This document shows positions 1-9,221 of a DNA stretch of 64,000 nucleotides, one piece after another. Every line of letters begins with the position of its first letter. Positions within the stretch are counted from its first letter, which is position 1. The stretch is from RH-AL1 sp965198495 (GTDB taxonomy: Bacteria > Pseudomonadota > Alphaproteobacteria > Rhizobiales > Beijerinckiaceae): NCBI GenBank assembly GCA_965198495.1, contig CBDAPL010000001.1, positions 992,001 to 1,056,000 on the forward strand, read 5' to 3'. The translations under genes were made by a program, and so were the position numbers. The notes beneath the pieces are model-generated. The model did not search any database. It was not told the origin of the DNA and was given only the letters and a program-made list of their open reading frames with translations.

Positions 1-533
1 ACCTCGGGATGAACTTCGGCGGGGTCGAGGTAATCGACAGCGCGCTCCACGAGATGGCCACGGGCAAGACCTTCCTCGTCATACACGGCGATCAATTCGA
101 CATCGTCGTCTCCAACGCCAAATGGCTCGCGCTTCTCGGCGACTGGGCCTACGAGGTAGCGCTGTTCACGAACCACTGGTTCAACAAGGCGCGCCGCGCG
201 CTCGGCTTCCAGTACTGGTCATTCTCGGCCTGGGCCAAGCACAAGGTGAAGGACGCGGTCAGCTTCATCGGCTCGTTCGAGACGACGCTCGCCGACGAGG
301 CTCGCAGACGGGGCGCGCAGGGCGTCGTCTGCGGCCATATTCACCATGCCACGATCCGCGAGATCGATGGGATCACCTACGTGAACGTCGGCGATTTCGT
401 CGAATCCTGCACCGCCATCGCCGAACACGCCGATGGTCGACTCGAGATCCTTCGTTGGCAGGTGATGAGTGACGAGCGGATGCCGAACCCCGCGGGTCGG
501 ACGATCGCCGCGACGGCGCAAGCCGCGGCCTGA
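1..533 (+). CDS. Metallophosphoesterase, PlcP / LpxH-like (5' truncated)
   Basis: C-terminal part of a calcineurin-like phosphoesterase; the reading frame is open to the window edge, so the true start lies upstream and the ATG at 9 is internal. Visible metal-site motifs are HGDQFD (about 26 residues after that ATG) and GHIHH near the C-end, followed by the conserved NVGDFVESCTA stretch. The family is usually annotated UDP-2,3-diacylglucosamine diphosphatase, but this subgroup includes PlcP, a phospholipase C-like enzyme that releases diacylglycerol from phospholipids during phosphate starvation. Its TGA overlaps the ATG of the next gene (TGATG), a glycosyltransferase, which favours the PlcP reading over LpxH. 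The N-terminal metal ligands are outside the window, so activity cannot be judged in full. Confidence 0.85.
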   Translation, partial: LGMNFGGVEVIDSALHEMATGKTFLVIHGDQFDIVVSNAKWLALLGDWAYEVALFTNHWFNKARRALGFQYWSFSAWAKHKVKDAVSFIGSFETTLADEARRRGAQGVVCGHIHHATIREIDGITYVNVGDFVESCTAIAEHADGRLEILRWQVMSDERMPNPAGRTIAATAQAAA

Positions 534-1627
534 TGCGGATTCTCGTCGCGACGGATGCGTTCCGGCCCCAGGTCAACGGCGTCGTGCGATCCCTGGAATC
601 GCTAGCCGAAACGGCGCCCCGATTCGGCGCTGAAATCGAGTTTTTGCCACCTAACGGTTTCCCCACGATCCCGCTGCCGACCTACGGCGAGATCAGGCTC
701 GCCCTCACGGGCACCAGCGGCGTGGCCCGCCAAGTGGCGGCGCTGGACGCGCAAGGCAAGGGAATCGACCATATCCATATCGCGACAGAGGGCCCTGTCG
801 GCTATGCCGCGCGCCGCTATTGTCTGCGGCTGGGTCTCCCGTTCACGACGAGCTACCACACGCGTTTTCCGGAATACATCGCAACGCGGACGCGGATACC
901 GGAAGCCATGACCTATGCGGTGCTGCGGCGATTCCACAACGCGGGCGATGGGATCATGGTCTCCACGCCGACGGTGGCGCGCGAACTCGAGCAGCGAGGG
1001 TTCACGCGGCTGATGCGCTGGTCGCGCGGGGTCGATGCCGTTCTCTTCAATCCCCGCAAGCGCGCCAGCCTGGATCTGCCCGGCCCGATCTTCCTTTACG
1101 CGGGGCGCCTCGCACCGGAGAAGAACCTCGAGGCCTTCCTCGCACTCGATCTCCCGGGCAGCAAACTGGTGGTCGGTGAGGGCCCTTCGAGCGCCATGCT
1201 GCGCAGAGCCTACCCCAACGCGCACTTCATCGGCGTCCGCAAGGGCGAGGAGCTCGCCCGCATCTACGCCTCGTCCGACGTGTTCGTTTTTCCAAGCAGG
1301 ACCGACACGTTCGGGATGGTGCTTCTCGAAGCACTGGCGAGCGGCCTGCCGGTTGCGGCGCTGCCGGTCCCGGGTCCCCTCGACGTCATCGGCGCGAGCG
1401 GAGCCGGCATCCTCGACGAGGATCTTCGCGCGGCGTGTCTCGCGGCGCTCGCGATCCCGCGTGAGTCCGCTCGGGCGCATTCCGAGACGTTCACCTGGGC
1501 GAACGCGACCGAGCAGTTCCTCACGAACGTAGCGGCGGCCAGGGCCGGCCACGCCGTCCGCGAAGCCGCGCGACCCTCAACCAAACAAAGCCAGCTTCTT
1601 CGCCAACGTCAGCCCATCAAGCCCTGA
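533..1627 (+). CDS. GT4-family glycosyltransferase (Agt-like)
   Basis: 364-residue GT-B glycosyltransferase. The N-terminus (MRILVATDAFRPQVNGVVRS) is the typical acceptor-domain start with the VNGV loop. The C-terminal half carries FLYAGRLAPEKN and the family-4 donor-site motif SRTDTFGMVLLEAL, with Asp in place of the first Glu of EX7E. The ATG overlaps the stop of the upstream phosphoesterase by one base, so the two are translationally coupled. Together they resemble the plcP-agt operon, where Agt glycosylates the diacylglycerol made by PlcP to give phosphorus-free glycolipids. The role is inferred from family and context; another mannosyl- or glucosyltransferase function is possible. Its 3' end overlaps the convergent gene by 51 bases. 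Confidence 0.85.
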   Translation: MRILVATDAFRPQVNGVVRSLESLAETAPRFGAEIEFLPPNGFPTIPLPTYGEIRLALTGTSGVARQVAALDAQGKGIDHIHIATEGPVGYAARRYCLRLGLPFTTSYHTRFPEYIATRTRIPEAMTYAVLRRFHNAGDGIMVSTPTVARELEQRGFTRLMRWSRGVDAVLFNPRKRASLDLPGPIFLYAGRLAPEKNLEAFLALDLPGSKLVVGEGPSSAMLRRAYPNAHFIGVRKGEELARIYASSDVFVFPSRTDTFGMVLLEALASGLPVAALPVPGPLDVIGASGAGILDEDLRAACLAALAIPRESARAHSETFTWANATEQFLTNVAAARAGHAVREAARPSTKQSQLLRQRQPIKP

Positions 1628-2179
1628 CAGCAAGGCGAGGCGCGGATCGGGCGGCGGTGCCGCCGTCACACCAGGCTCGACTCGCGCGGCGAGCGCCGCC
1701 GGAAGGTCGGCGCGCGGCAGACGCGGGCTCGGCTGCGTCTGCTTCGCTGGCGGCGACAGGGACGCGGGCTGCGGTGGCTCGGGGCGCGCCTCGATTGCCT
1801 GGGGCGTCGCCTTCACCGGCGTCGCGCTGCGCATCAGTCCGGCCACCGCGCGGGCCTGGTGCTCGACGGCGCCCCAATGGCGGTCGTCGACCTCATCCTG
1901 GCGCATGTCGCGCGCCAGGCCGTCGAGTTGCTCGGCGATCTCCTTGATGCGCTGGACCAGCATCCGTATCGAGGGATCCGCCGACGGCAGCATGGTCTGA
2001 TTGGCCGCGACGGTCGTCTCCAGCCGCGCCATGGCGTCGAGGAGAAGTCGCGTTTCAGCGAGGCGGTTGCGGCGCGCGAACTCGTTGAGGAACCAGCGCC
2101 CGCGCACCGTCTCCGTCACCGCGGCCTCGATGGCCTCGTAGTCGACCTCTGTCATGCCCTGCGGCGGTACGATTGCCAT
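1577..2179 (-). CDS. Conserved hypothetical protein
   Basis: 200-residue protein of unknown function. The N-terminal part (MAIVPPQGMTEVDYEAIEAA and onward, to about residue 105) is charged, helical and looks well conserved, with a likely amphipathic helix around residues 60-95. The C-terminal half is Ala/Pro-rich, probably disordered, and ends in a short helical tail (LSGLDGLTLAKKLALFG). I recall similar proteins in Hyphomicrobiales but no function. It has no signal peptide or membrane segment. It is convergent with the glycosyltransferase, with a 51-base 3' overlap, and is divergent from fhs. Confidence 0.7.
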   Translation of the reverse strand: MAIVPPQGMTEVDYEAIEAAVTETVRGRWFLNEFARRNRLAETRLLLDAMARLETTVAANQTMLPSADPSIRMLVQRIKEIAEQLDGLARDMRQDEVDDRHWGAVEHQARAVAGLMRSATPVKATPQAIEARPEPPQPASLSPPAKQTQPSPRLPRADLPAALAARVEPGVTAAPPPDPRLALLSGLDGLTLAKKLALFG

Positions 2180-2368
2180 GGCGCCTGCTCAACTTCTTCG
2201 AATCAGCCGACAATTAATTTAGCAGGCGCTCGGGCATGTTGAAGCCGTTTTCCGACCTTTGCCAGCTTGCTCTACGTGGCGGAAGCGTGGCAATGCCGGA
2301 ACCCGAAAGCACGCGGCGCCGGCGACGGCAAACCAGCATGCGGCAAAGACGATCCGAGGAGCGCTTCC

Positions 2369-4048
2369 ATGCAGACCGACATCGAAATCGCCCGCGCCAC
2401 CAAGCCGGAGCCGATCGCCACGGTCGCGGAGCGCATCGGGATCCCCGCCGACGCGCTGCTGCCCTACGGCCGCACGATCGCCAAGATCGACACCAAATTC
2501 GTCGAGGGCACCAGCGCAAAGGCGGCCCACAAGGGCAAGCTGATCCTGGTCACCGCGATCAATCCGACCGCCGCTGGCGAAGGTAAGACCACCACCACGG
2601 TTGGCCTCGCGGACGCCTTGCGCCAGATCGGCAAGAAGTCCGCCGTCGCCATGCGCGAGCCCTCGCTCGGCCCTTGCTTCGGCGTCAAGGGCGGCGCGGC
2701 GGGCGGCGGCTTCTCGCAGGTGATCCCGATGGAGCAGATCAACCTGCACTTTACCGGCGACTTCCACGCCATCACCTCGGCCAACAACCTGCTCGCCGCG
2801 CTGATCGACAATCACATCTATCACGGGAACAAGCTCAACATCGATCCGCGCCGTGTCACCTGGGCCCGCGCCGTCGACATGAACGATCGCGCGCTGCGCG
2901 ACGTCGTCGTTGGGCTCGGCGGCGTCGCCAACGGCTACCCGCGCCAGACCAAGTTTGACATCACCGTCGCCTCCGAGATCATGGCGGTCTTTTGCCTGGC
3001 AAGCGATCTCGCCGACTTGCAGAAGCGCCTCGCCAGGATGATCGTCGGCCTCGACCGAGACCGCAAGCCCGTCACCGCCGAGCAGTTGCAGGCCGTCGGG
3101 TCGCTGACGGTGCTGCTGCAGGATGCTCTGATGCCGAACCTCGTGCAGACGCTGGAAGGGACGCCGGCCTTCATTCACGGCGGCCCGTTCGCCAACATCG
3201 CGCACGGCTGCAACTCGGTTATCGCGACAAACCTCGCGCTCGACCTCGCCGACTACGTGGTAACGGAGGCGGGTTTCGGCGCCGATCTCGGCGCGGAGAA
3301 GTTCTTCGACATCAAGTGTCGCCAGGCCGGCCTCGAACCGGCGGCGGCGGTCATCGTGGCCACCGTTCGCGCGCTCAAGATGCACGGCGGCGTCGGCAAG
3401 AAGGAACTCGGCGCCGAGAACCTCGACGCGCTGCGCAAGGGCATGGCCAATCTCGGCCGCCACATCGAGAACGTGAAGAAGTTCGGCGTGCCGCCGATCG
3501 TCGCCATCAACGCCTTTACCTCGGACACGGAGGCGGAGTTCGCGCTGATCCAGAAGACATGCAAGGAGGAGTTCGGTGCCGAGGCCGTCCTCTGCAAGCA
3601 TTGGGCGGAAGGCGGCAAGGGCGCGATCGAGCTTGCCGAGAAGGTCGTCGCGATCGCCGAAAGCGGCGAGGCGCACTACAAGCCGCTCTACGACACCGAG
3701 ATGAGGATCGCCGACAAGATGCGGCTTGTCGCCAAAGAGATCTACCGCGCGTCCGACATCGCCATCGAGGCCAAGGCCAAGACCGCGATCAAGAACATCG
3801 AGGATATGGGCTACGGCAACCTGCCGATCTGCGTGGCGAAGACGCAGTACTCGTTTTCCGCCGATGCCGCCGCGCTTGGTGCCCCGGTCGACCATGTCGT
3901 GCCGATCGTCGACGCGCGCCTTTCCGCTGGCGCCGGCTTCGTCGTGCTGACCTGCGGCGATATCATGACCCTGCCAGGCCTGCCGGTCGAGCCTTCCGCC
4001 CACAAGATCGGGCTCGACAAGGACGGCTTCATCGTCGGGCTGTTCTAG
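2369..4048 (+). CDS. fhs: Formate-tetrahydrofolate ligase
   Basis: 559-residue cytoplasmic enzyme that joins formate to tetrahydrofolate using ATP, giving 10-formyl-THF for purine synthesis and one-carbon assimilation. The P-loop PTAAGEGKTTTT is at residues 66-77, and the product aligns with the family throughout, through GFGADLGAEKFFDIKCR and MTLPGLP near the end. The ATG at 2369 is preceded by GAGGA at about 2356-2360; the frame extends upstream to 2267 but that stretch is not family-like. In serine-cycle methylotrophs (where it is called FtfL) this enzyme feeds carbon into assimilation, but no other serine-cycle gene is visible here. Confidence 0.97.
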   Translation: MQTDIEIARATKPEPIATVAERIGIPADALLPYGRTIAKIDTKFVEGTSAKAAHKGKLILVTAINPTAAGEGKTTTTVGLADALRQIGKKSAVAMREPSLGPCFGVKGGAAGGGFSQVIPMEQINLHFTGDFHAITSANNLLAALIDNHIYHGNKLNIDPRRVTWARAVDMNDRALRDVVVGLGGVANGYPRQTKFDITVASEIMAVFCLASDLADLQKRLARMIVGLDRDRKPVTAEQLQAVGSLTVLLQDALMPNLVQTLEGTPAFIHGGPFANIAHGCNSVIATNLALDLADYVVTEAGFGADLGAEKFFDIKCRQAGLEPAAAVIVATVRALKMHGGVGKKELGAENLDALRKGMANLGRHIENVKKFGVPPIVAINAFTSDTEAEFALIQKTCKEEFGAEAVLCKHWAEGGKGAIELAEKVVAIAESGEAHYKPLYDTEMRIADKMRLVAKEIYRASDIAIEAKAKTAIKNIEDMGYGNLPICVAKTQYSFSADAAALGAPVDHVVPIVDARLSAGAGFVVLTCGDIMTLPGLPVEPSAHKIGLDKDGFIVGLF

Positions 4049-4164
4049 GCTCCGGACGCACTCATGGCCGACCCGCTCGGTTTCGCCGCGGGATCGGTCG
4101 GTCTGGGTCCTCGCGCCGTTCTGGATCCCGCTCCGGTTCGCCGCCGCGCGGACCAGCGGCGCTT

Positions 4165-4401
4165 TCAGCCGGCTGGATCGAGCAGGCGGTGAAGATGGGC
4201 GATGAAATAACGTGTATTCGCGCTGTCGACGCTGCCTTGGGCCTTGGACTTCCAGGCGGCGAACGCGCTTCCGTAGCTCGGGAACAGGCCGACGATATCC
4301 ACGGCGGCGAGATCGACAAAGGTGGTGCCGTCGAGATCGTCGAGTTCCCCGCCGAAGACGAGATGGAGCAGTTGCGTCTCGGACTTCTCGCTCATGGACA
4401 A
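4165..4401 (-). CDS. DUF4170 protein
   Basis: Small 78-residue protein matching DUF4170: LLHLVFGGELDDLDGTTF, DIVGLFPSYGSAFAAWKSKA and RYFIAHLHRLLDP are the recognisable blocks. No catalytic motif, signal peptide or membrane helix is visible, and its function is unknown. It lies just downstream of cysQ on the same strand (66-base gap), an arrangement I recall from other Hyphomicrobiales, so the two may be co-transcribed. Start choice is between the ATG at 4401 and the one two codons later. Confidence 0.85.
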   Translation of the reverse strand: MSMSEKSETQLLHLVFGGELDDLDGTTFVDLAAVDIVGLFPSYGSAFAAWKSKAQGSVDSANTRYFIAHLHRLLDPAG

Positions 4402-4467
4402 GCTCCTGGCGGCACAAATCGGCTATGGAGCGACAGTTGCAAAGCATCGTGACGGCTTATCAAGCCG

Positions 4468-5331
4468 TCACTTGAGCATGCTTGTCGGCGCGTTGCCAAA
4501 CGGTGTGAGGGAAAGCGCGTCCCTTAAGACCGGCCGCAACGTTCTTGGCGCGGCCGTCAGGATGCCGTGGACCGGCTCGAGCTTGTTGTAGACGAGAGGC
4601 TCGCCATCGAGGTCGGCGAGGATGCCGCCCGCTTCCGTGAGGACCAGATCGGCCGCGGCGAGATCCCAGTCGTGCGAGTTGCGCAACGCGAAACCTGCGT
4701 CGTAGACGCCCGATGCCACTTTGACGATCCGCAGCGCCAGCGAGGCGATCTTCGGTTCGAAGACCATCGACACGCCCGCCTTCGCCAGCGCCTTGGCGAG
4801 GTTGCCGGGGCAGGTGAGCCGCATGTCGGGGCGCAGCGCCGCGTCCGCGCGCATACGGAGCGGCTTGCCATTCAGCGTCGCGCCTTGGCCGGCCTGTGCA
4901 CTGTAGGTTTCCTCTAACGCCGGCGCGTGGACGACGCCAGCAATCGGCCGGCCGGCCTCGCACAGCGCGATCGCGACGGCCCAGTTGCTGTCCCCGCGCG
5001 CGAAGCCACGCGTGCCGTCGATCGGATCGACGATGATAACGTGGCTGGCGGAGACACGCGCCGTGTCGTCGGCGCTTTCCTCCGAAAGCCAGGCCGCACC
5101 GGGCCACAGCGCCTTCAGTGCCGTTTCGAGGAAGGTGTTGACCGCGTAATCGGCCTCGGTGACGGGCGAACCGTCGCCCTTCCACTCGATCTCCGCGTTA
5201 GTGTCTAATCCTGCCTTGAAGAAGCCCAGCGCGATACGCCCCGCCTCTTCGGCAATGGCTTGCAGGCGTGACAGCGTCTGCGCATTGTTGGGGGGTAGGG
5301 TCAGCACGGTCTGCCGGCGTCTGAGTAGCAA
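4468..5331 (-). CDS. cysQ: 3'(2'),5'-bisphosphate nucleotidase CysQ
   Basis: 287-residue inositol-monophosphatase-family enzyme that dephosphorylates 3'-phosphoadenosine 5'-phosphate, a by-product of sulfate assimilation and of phosphopantetheine transfer. The Mg-site motifs are present: WLSEES with Glu84-Glu85, DPIDGTRGF at residues 102-110, and the C-terminal WDLAAADLVLTEAGG containing the last metal Asp. CysQ is preferred over inositol monophosphatase because of the SPVTEADYAVN block and the DUF4170 neighbour. The first 15 or so residues are variable, so a later start is possible. Confidence 0.9.
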   Translation of the reverse strand: MLLRRRQTVLTLPPNNAQTLSRLQAIAEEAGRIALGFFKAGLDTNAEIEWKGDGSPVTEADYAVNTFLETALKALWPGAAWLSEESADDTARVSASHVIIVDPIDGTRGFARGDSNWAVAIALCEAGRPIAGVVHAPALEETYSAQAGQGATLNGKPLRMRADAALRPDMRLTCPGNLAKALAKAGVSMVFEPKIASLALRIVKVASGVYDAGFALRNSHDWDLAAADLVLTEAGGILADLDGEPLVYNKLEPVHGILTAAPRTLRPVLRDALSLTPFGNAPTSMLK

Positions 5332-5380
5332 GCCTCCGGCATAGCGAGCGATAGCGGCGCCTTCAAGCGAAGCCGCCGGC

Positions 5381-5788
5381 TCAGGCGGCGGAGAGCGCGT
5401 CGAGGCCGGCCTTGGCGACGATGCCGTCCTGCGAGGATTGCGCTCCCGAGACGCCGATCGCCCCTACGAAGACGTCCTTGAAGACGATCGGCAGGCCGCC
5501 TTCGACCATCGTCGCACCAGGCATGGTGGTCATGGCGATGCGGCCATCCGCCACGACCTTCTCGAGCGCCGCGCTCGGACGCTTGAACATGATGGCCGTG
5601 CGCGCTTTTTCCTGCGCGACCACGCACGAGGCCTTCTGCGTCCCGTCCATCCGCTCCAAAAGGACAAGGTGGCCGCCGTCGTCGACGATCGCGATTACCA
5701 TGGTCCAGCCATTGCGCTCGGCTTCGGTGCGAGCGGCGGCAGCCATGGTTTTGGCGTCGGAAAGCGAGAGGGCGAAGTGCGGGATCAT
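5381..5788 (-). CDS. GlcG/HbpS-family heme-binding-like protein
   Basis: 135-residue cytoplasmic protein of the GlcG/HbpS (DUF336) family: SDAKTMAAAARTEAERNGW, VIAIVDDGGHLVLLERMDG, MPGATMVEGGLPIVF and GAIGVSGA are characteristic. Members bind heme or small ligands, or are accessory proteins next to oxidoreductases; the role here is unknown. The frame is open to 5932, but the family starts at the Met at 5788 (IPHFALSLSDA), so the upstream part is left out. It lies 49 bases upstream of cysQ on the same strand. Confidence 0.88.
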   Translation of the reverse strand: MIPHFALSLSDAKTMAAAARTEAERNGWTMVIAIVDDGGHLVLLERMDGTQKASCVVAQEKARTAIMFKRPSAALEKVVADGRIAMTTMPGATMVEGGLPIVFKDVFVGAIGVSGAQSSQDGIVAKAGLDALSAA

Positions 5789-6023
5789 GTTGAAGGGGCC
5801 TGTCTCTGCTGAAAGGGACAATGCTACCCTGCCGCGAGTGGCCGCCCGAGGCAAGGAGCCCAACCCTAACGATCGAATTTTACCTATTGCGGTGGCGAAG
5901 GTCCAAGCATGTCGATCGAAACTCCCGCGCAAACGGGCATTTAGCTCGCGTTCAGCAAAGCGCTTAGCGGATTAAACCCGGGCCGGCGCCATCATCGTCG
6001 AAGCAACAAGGAGCTTTCGAGCG

Positions 6024-6503
6024 ATGACAAGTCAGACCGCAGCCGACATCTTCTGCAGGCATGCCGTGGACCCACGCGCCGACGGCGCGACACGCCTCGT
6101 CCACGTCAATGCCACCGGCGTCACCATCGAGCGCGTGCTTCAGGGTGTCCGCATGCGGGTCGGCGTGCCGGTCGCGGCGTATCGCGGCCTCACCCTGGCC
6201 ATACGCCACCCGATGGGCACGGCGACCTTGACGCTGCGCCACGATGATAGCGACCTCGATGTGGTGCTCGGCAGCGGCGAGGCGATCGCGCTGGCGCGCA
6301 AGGCCCGGGCCTGGGGTCACCTTCTGTGTCAGCCCGTCGCCATCGAGGACGCCTGCGTCAAGCTACGTCCGAGCCTGGCGCGACGCACCAAGCGCGTCGA
6401 ACCTTCACGCCGGTCGCGCTTCTCTCGCCGGCGCGAGATAGGGCTCGCTTGTCGCTCGGAGACCTCGTTCGCGCACGAGGACGAGATCATCGCGCGTGAC
6501 TAG
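6024..6503 (+). CDS. DUF6101-like protein
   Basis: 159-residue protein that resembles DUF6101 proteins of Hyphomicrobiales: a small beta-rich core (VNATGVTIERVLQGVRMRV, VPVAAYRGLTLAI, TLTLRHDDSDLDVVLG) followed by a basic tail. No membrane segment or catalytic motif. An AAGGAG ribosome-binding site lies just upstream (about 6009-6014). It converges with the membrane protein gene on the other strand and shares a CTAG with it, so the two stop codons overlap. The family assignment is from memory of the core pattern and is not certain. Confidence 0.65.
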   Translation: MTSQTAADIFCRHAVDPRADGATRLVHVNATGVTIERVLQGVRMRVGVPVAAYRGLTLAIRHPMGTATLTLRHDDSDLDVVLGSGEAIALARKARAWGHLLCQPVAIEDACVKLRPSLARRTKRVEPSRRSRFSRRREIGLACRSETSFAHEDEIIARD

Positions 6504-9169
6504 ATCCTGCTCGGCGCGACGTCCGGCGCGCCACGCCATTCTTCGACAGGCTCGCCCGCCGGCAGCAGCACGGCGAAGAAAGCCGGGATCGCGATGAGGT
6601 AGGCGCCGGCGCCGATGAACAGCACGCTCGACAGGCCGAAGGCGGTGGCGACGAGCGGCACCAGCGCGGCGCCGATCACCGAGAAGCAGCCGTTGATGCC
6701 CCACGCCCAGAGGAACATGTGCTCCTTGCCGAGGCGAGCCAGCGTCGCCATCGCGGTCGGCATCGGGAAGCCCATCAGGAAGGCCGGCGGGAAGACGAGC
6801 AGGAACGAGAAGACCAGCCGCAGGCCGTAGGGATAGGTGCCGATCATGTCGAGCGGAATGTGCAGGAACAGCCCGTAGACGATCAGCAGCGCGGCGATGC
6901 CGACGAAGATGAAGGGCATCACGCCACGCGCGTTCGGCAGGACGCGTTCCGACGCGAAGCTGCCGAGGCCGGAGAAGACCAGCATGCCGGTGATCATGAT
7001 GGAGGCGGAAATGGTGGCGTTGGATAGGGCCAGCATGAATTCCGCAATCAAACCGACCTCGATCATGATGTAACCGAGCCCAAGGCAGGCGAAATAGACG
7101 ATCGTGAGCGCCTTGCCGGGAGAGCGCGCGAAAACCGTCCGCCAGCCAAAGGCTACGGGGATCGCGATCAGCGTGGAGGCCGTGCCCATCGCGATGAAAA
7201 GCGTCGCCCATAGAAGCAGGTAGCCCCACTCGTCCTGCACAAGCTCGAGCCTGTCAGTGATCTTGCCGAGATCGGAGGGCTTGATGTACGCGGCGAAATA
7301 AGGCCGATTGTTGGTGAGCGGACGAACGTCGAACACGTACTTGCGCGACAGCTCCTCCCAGCCGCCATGCACCAGCGCCTGCCAGGCGAAGCGTCCGAGG
7401 GCGGTCGATGGCAGCACGCTCGGCGCAATACCGGTCGCGTCGTCGAGCGGCCCTTCGGCCATCTCGTTTGCGGGCGGCGCGCCGTCCGTGGCCGAACCGG
7501 CGCCGGCCGCGCCAAACAGCTGCGCCGTGTAGTCGGAGAGCACCTTCTCCTGCGTCGTCGTGTCGACGGCGATGCCGGGATAGTAGACTTCGTCGAAAGA
7601 CATCTTCTTCGTATGCTTGCGCAACGCATCGATCTCGTCGGCGGTGAAGCCGCCATTCTTGTAGAGCACGGTCGCGGTCGAGAGATAGCTCGATACGACG
7701 AAGAAGGAATTCTCGAGATTGGCGGCATCGTGCCCACGACCGGCCGCCGCCATCGTCGAATAAAGCTTCAGCACACTTTTGGGCGGCTCCTCCTTGTTCC
7801 ACATCGTCACCGACAGCACGCCGCCCGGGGCCAGCGCGCGCATGTAGCTCTCCATCGCCTCGCGCGTGTAGGCGAACTTCTCCACAATGGGGAAGCCGCC
7901 AGGCGCGGAGAGACCCGCGGAGTCGGCGAGGCTGAGGTCGATGACGTCGAAGCGCTGCTTGGTGTTGGCGAGGAACAGCCGGCCCTCGTAGTCGATCACG
8001 TCGAGGTTGGGCTTGCGCAGGATGTCGCCTGTGAAGGCGCGCAGCGTCGGATCGGTCCGGAAGGCGGTGAGGATGGCCGGGTTACCCTCGGCGACCGTTA
8101 CGTGCCTGGAGTTGTGCAGCGCCACCGATGTGGAAAGACCGCCGCCGAACTGGACGACGAAGGTCGACGGCTGCTTCTTGATCACGAAGGGATAGATCAT
8201 CGGCAGGTAGCGGAAATAGTCCGTCTCGGCCTGCGGGAGATCACGGATGATGCCGGCCGGCCCCTCGCCATCGACGTAGAGGCCGAGATAGGCGTTGGCC
8301 GGCATGGTCGGCAAGTTGAAGGCCGCGTTGTCGGACAGGCCCGGCGCGAAATGCAGGTACGAGGATGAATAAACCTCGACGAAGCCGAACGGCGTGTCGC
8401 GTGCGTAGACGCGCTTGGCATCCGGGAACTTGCGGGCGTAGGCGACGCCCTTGTAGTCGGAGACCGCGAGCTTGGTGATGCCGAGCAATGGCGGCGCCGC
8501 GAAATGCACGGCAAAGGTCAGCGCCGCGACAATTACGAAGGCGACCGCCGTGCGCGCGCCGCCAACTTTCTCGTCACGGACGCCTACGAACCAGAGCAGG
8601 CTGCCGACGATCCACAGCATCAGCGGAGCGACGATGAGGTTCTCCGGCCAGAACACGTACATGGCGGCCAGAAACACCAGGCCGCAGAGGCCGGAGCCGG
8701 CGAGATCGGCGAAATAGACGCGGTTGAACCCGGTCGCGGCGCGTAGGAACACCGTGCCGAGGAAGGTCGCGCCGGCCACGAACGGCAGCAGGTAGAGCAT
8801 GAAATTGGCGAAGAGCCGCCACTTCTGATGCGGGTCTGAGACCAGGAAGATCGCGTTGAACGGGATCTGCTGCGCGACGAGATTGCTGCCGACCGCGAGC
8901 GGGCCGAACAGCAGGAGCGCGGCAGTCGCGACGCCGCGCCAATGGCGCGCGAACCAGCCTTTGGCGACGCACATCACCGCCGAGGTGAGGCCGAAGCCGA
9001 GCATCGCCAGCGACACGACGAGCGAACCGAAATGCGCCCAGCTGCCGACCTGAAAGATGCGCATGATCGCGATCTGCAGCGCGATGATCGCGCCGGCGAC
9101 GAGGCCGACCGCGAGGTAGACGAGGGCGGACGACCGGCGATTGTCCAGCGCGAGGAACGCGGTGGTCAT
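6500..9169 (-). CDS. Membrane protein with spermidine-synthase-like domain
   Basis: 889 residues: an N-terminal block of about six to seven membrane helices (residues 13-230), a soluble aminopropyltransferase-like Rossmann domain (about 240-600), and a second block of helices (about 660-870) resembling a half-MFS. In the core, the nucleotide loop reads FGGGLSTSVAL at 341-351 where true spermidine synthases have GGGDGG, and VIDLSLADSAGL at 409-420 replaces the catalytic Asp region, so polyamine synthesis is doubtful. The frame is open to 9340, but the Met at 9169 (TTAFLALDNRRSS) begins the conserved part. It follows the exported PIMT-like gene by 52 bases on the same strand, suggesting an operon. 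Function unknown. Confidence 0.85.
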   Translation of the reverse strand: MTTAFLALDNRRSSALVYLAVGLVAGAIIALQIAIMRIFQVGSWAHFGSLVVSLAMLGFGLTSAVMCVAKGWFARHWRGVATAALLLFGPLAVGSNLVAQQIPFNAIFLVSDPHQKWRLFANFMLYLLPFVAGATFLGTVFLRAATGFNRVYFADLAGSGLCGLVFLAAMYVFWPENLIVAPLMLWIVGSLLWFVGVRDEKVGGARTAVAFVIVAALTFAVHFAAPPLLGITKLAVSDYKGVAYARKFPDAKRVYARDTPFGFVEVYSSSYLHFAPGLSDNAAFNLPTMPANAYLGLYVDGEGPAGIIRDLPQAETDYFRYLPMIYPFVIKKQPSTFVVQFGGGLSTSVALHNSRHVTVAEGNPAILTAFRTDPTLRAFTGDILRKPNLDVIDYEGRLFLANTKQRFDVIDLSLADSAGLSAPGGFPIVEKFAYTREAMESYMRALAPGGVLSVTMWNKEEPPKSVLKLYSTMAAAGRGHDAANLENSFFVVSSYLSTATVLYKNGGFTADEIDALRKHTKKMSFDEVYYPGIAVDTTTQEKVLSDYTAQLFGAAGAGSATDGAPPANEMAEGPLDDATGIAPSVLPSTALGRFAWQALVHGGWEELSRKYVFDVRPLTNNRPYFAAYIKPSDLGKITDRLELVQDEWGYLLLWATLFIAMGTASTLIAIPVAFGWRTVFARSPGKALTIVYFACLGLGYIMIEVGLIAEFMLALSNATISASIMITGMLVFSGLGSFASERVLPNARGVMPFIFVGIAALLIVYGLFLHIPLDMIGTYPYGLRLVFSFLLVFPPAFLMGFPMPTAMATLARLGKEHMFLWAWGINGCFSVIGAALVPLVATAFGLSSVLFIGAGAYLIAIPAFFAVLLPAGEPVEEWRGAPDVAPSRI

Positions 9170-9221
9170 CGGCAGTCTATCCTCCCCGCGTCGCGGCGGT
9201 GGATATGAACCGCGCGGTCCC

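Noticed and set aside
2180..2368. Possible ZTP (pfl) riboswitch upstream of fhs
   Set aside because: fhs is a common target of this riboswitch, but I could not find its conserved stem and loop sequences here.
2219..4447. 742-codon ORF antisense to fhs
   Set aside because: Shadow frame in GC-rich DNA; His/Asp/Arg-rich composition and no family resemblance, while the plus-strand fhs is certain.
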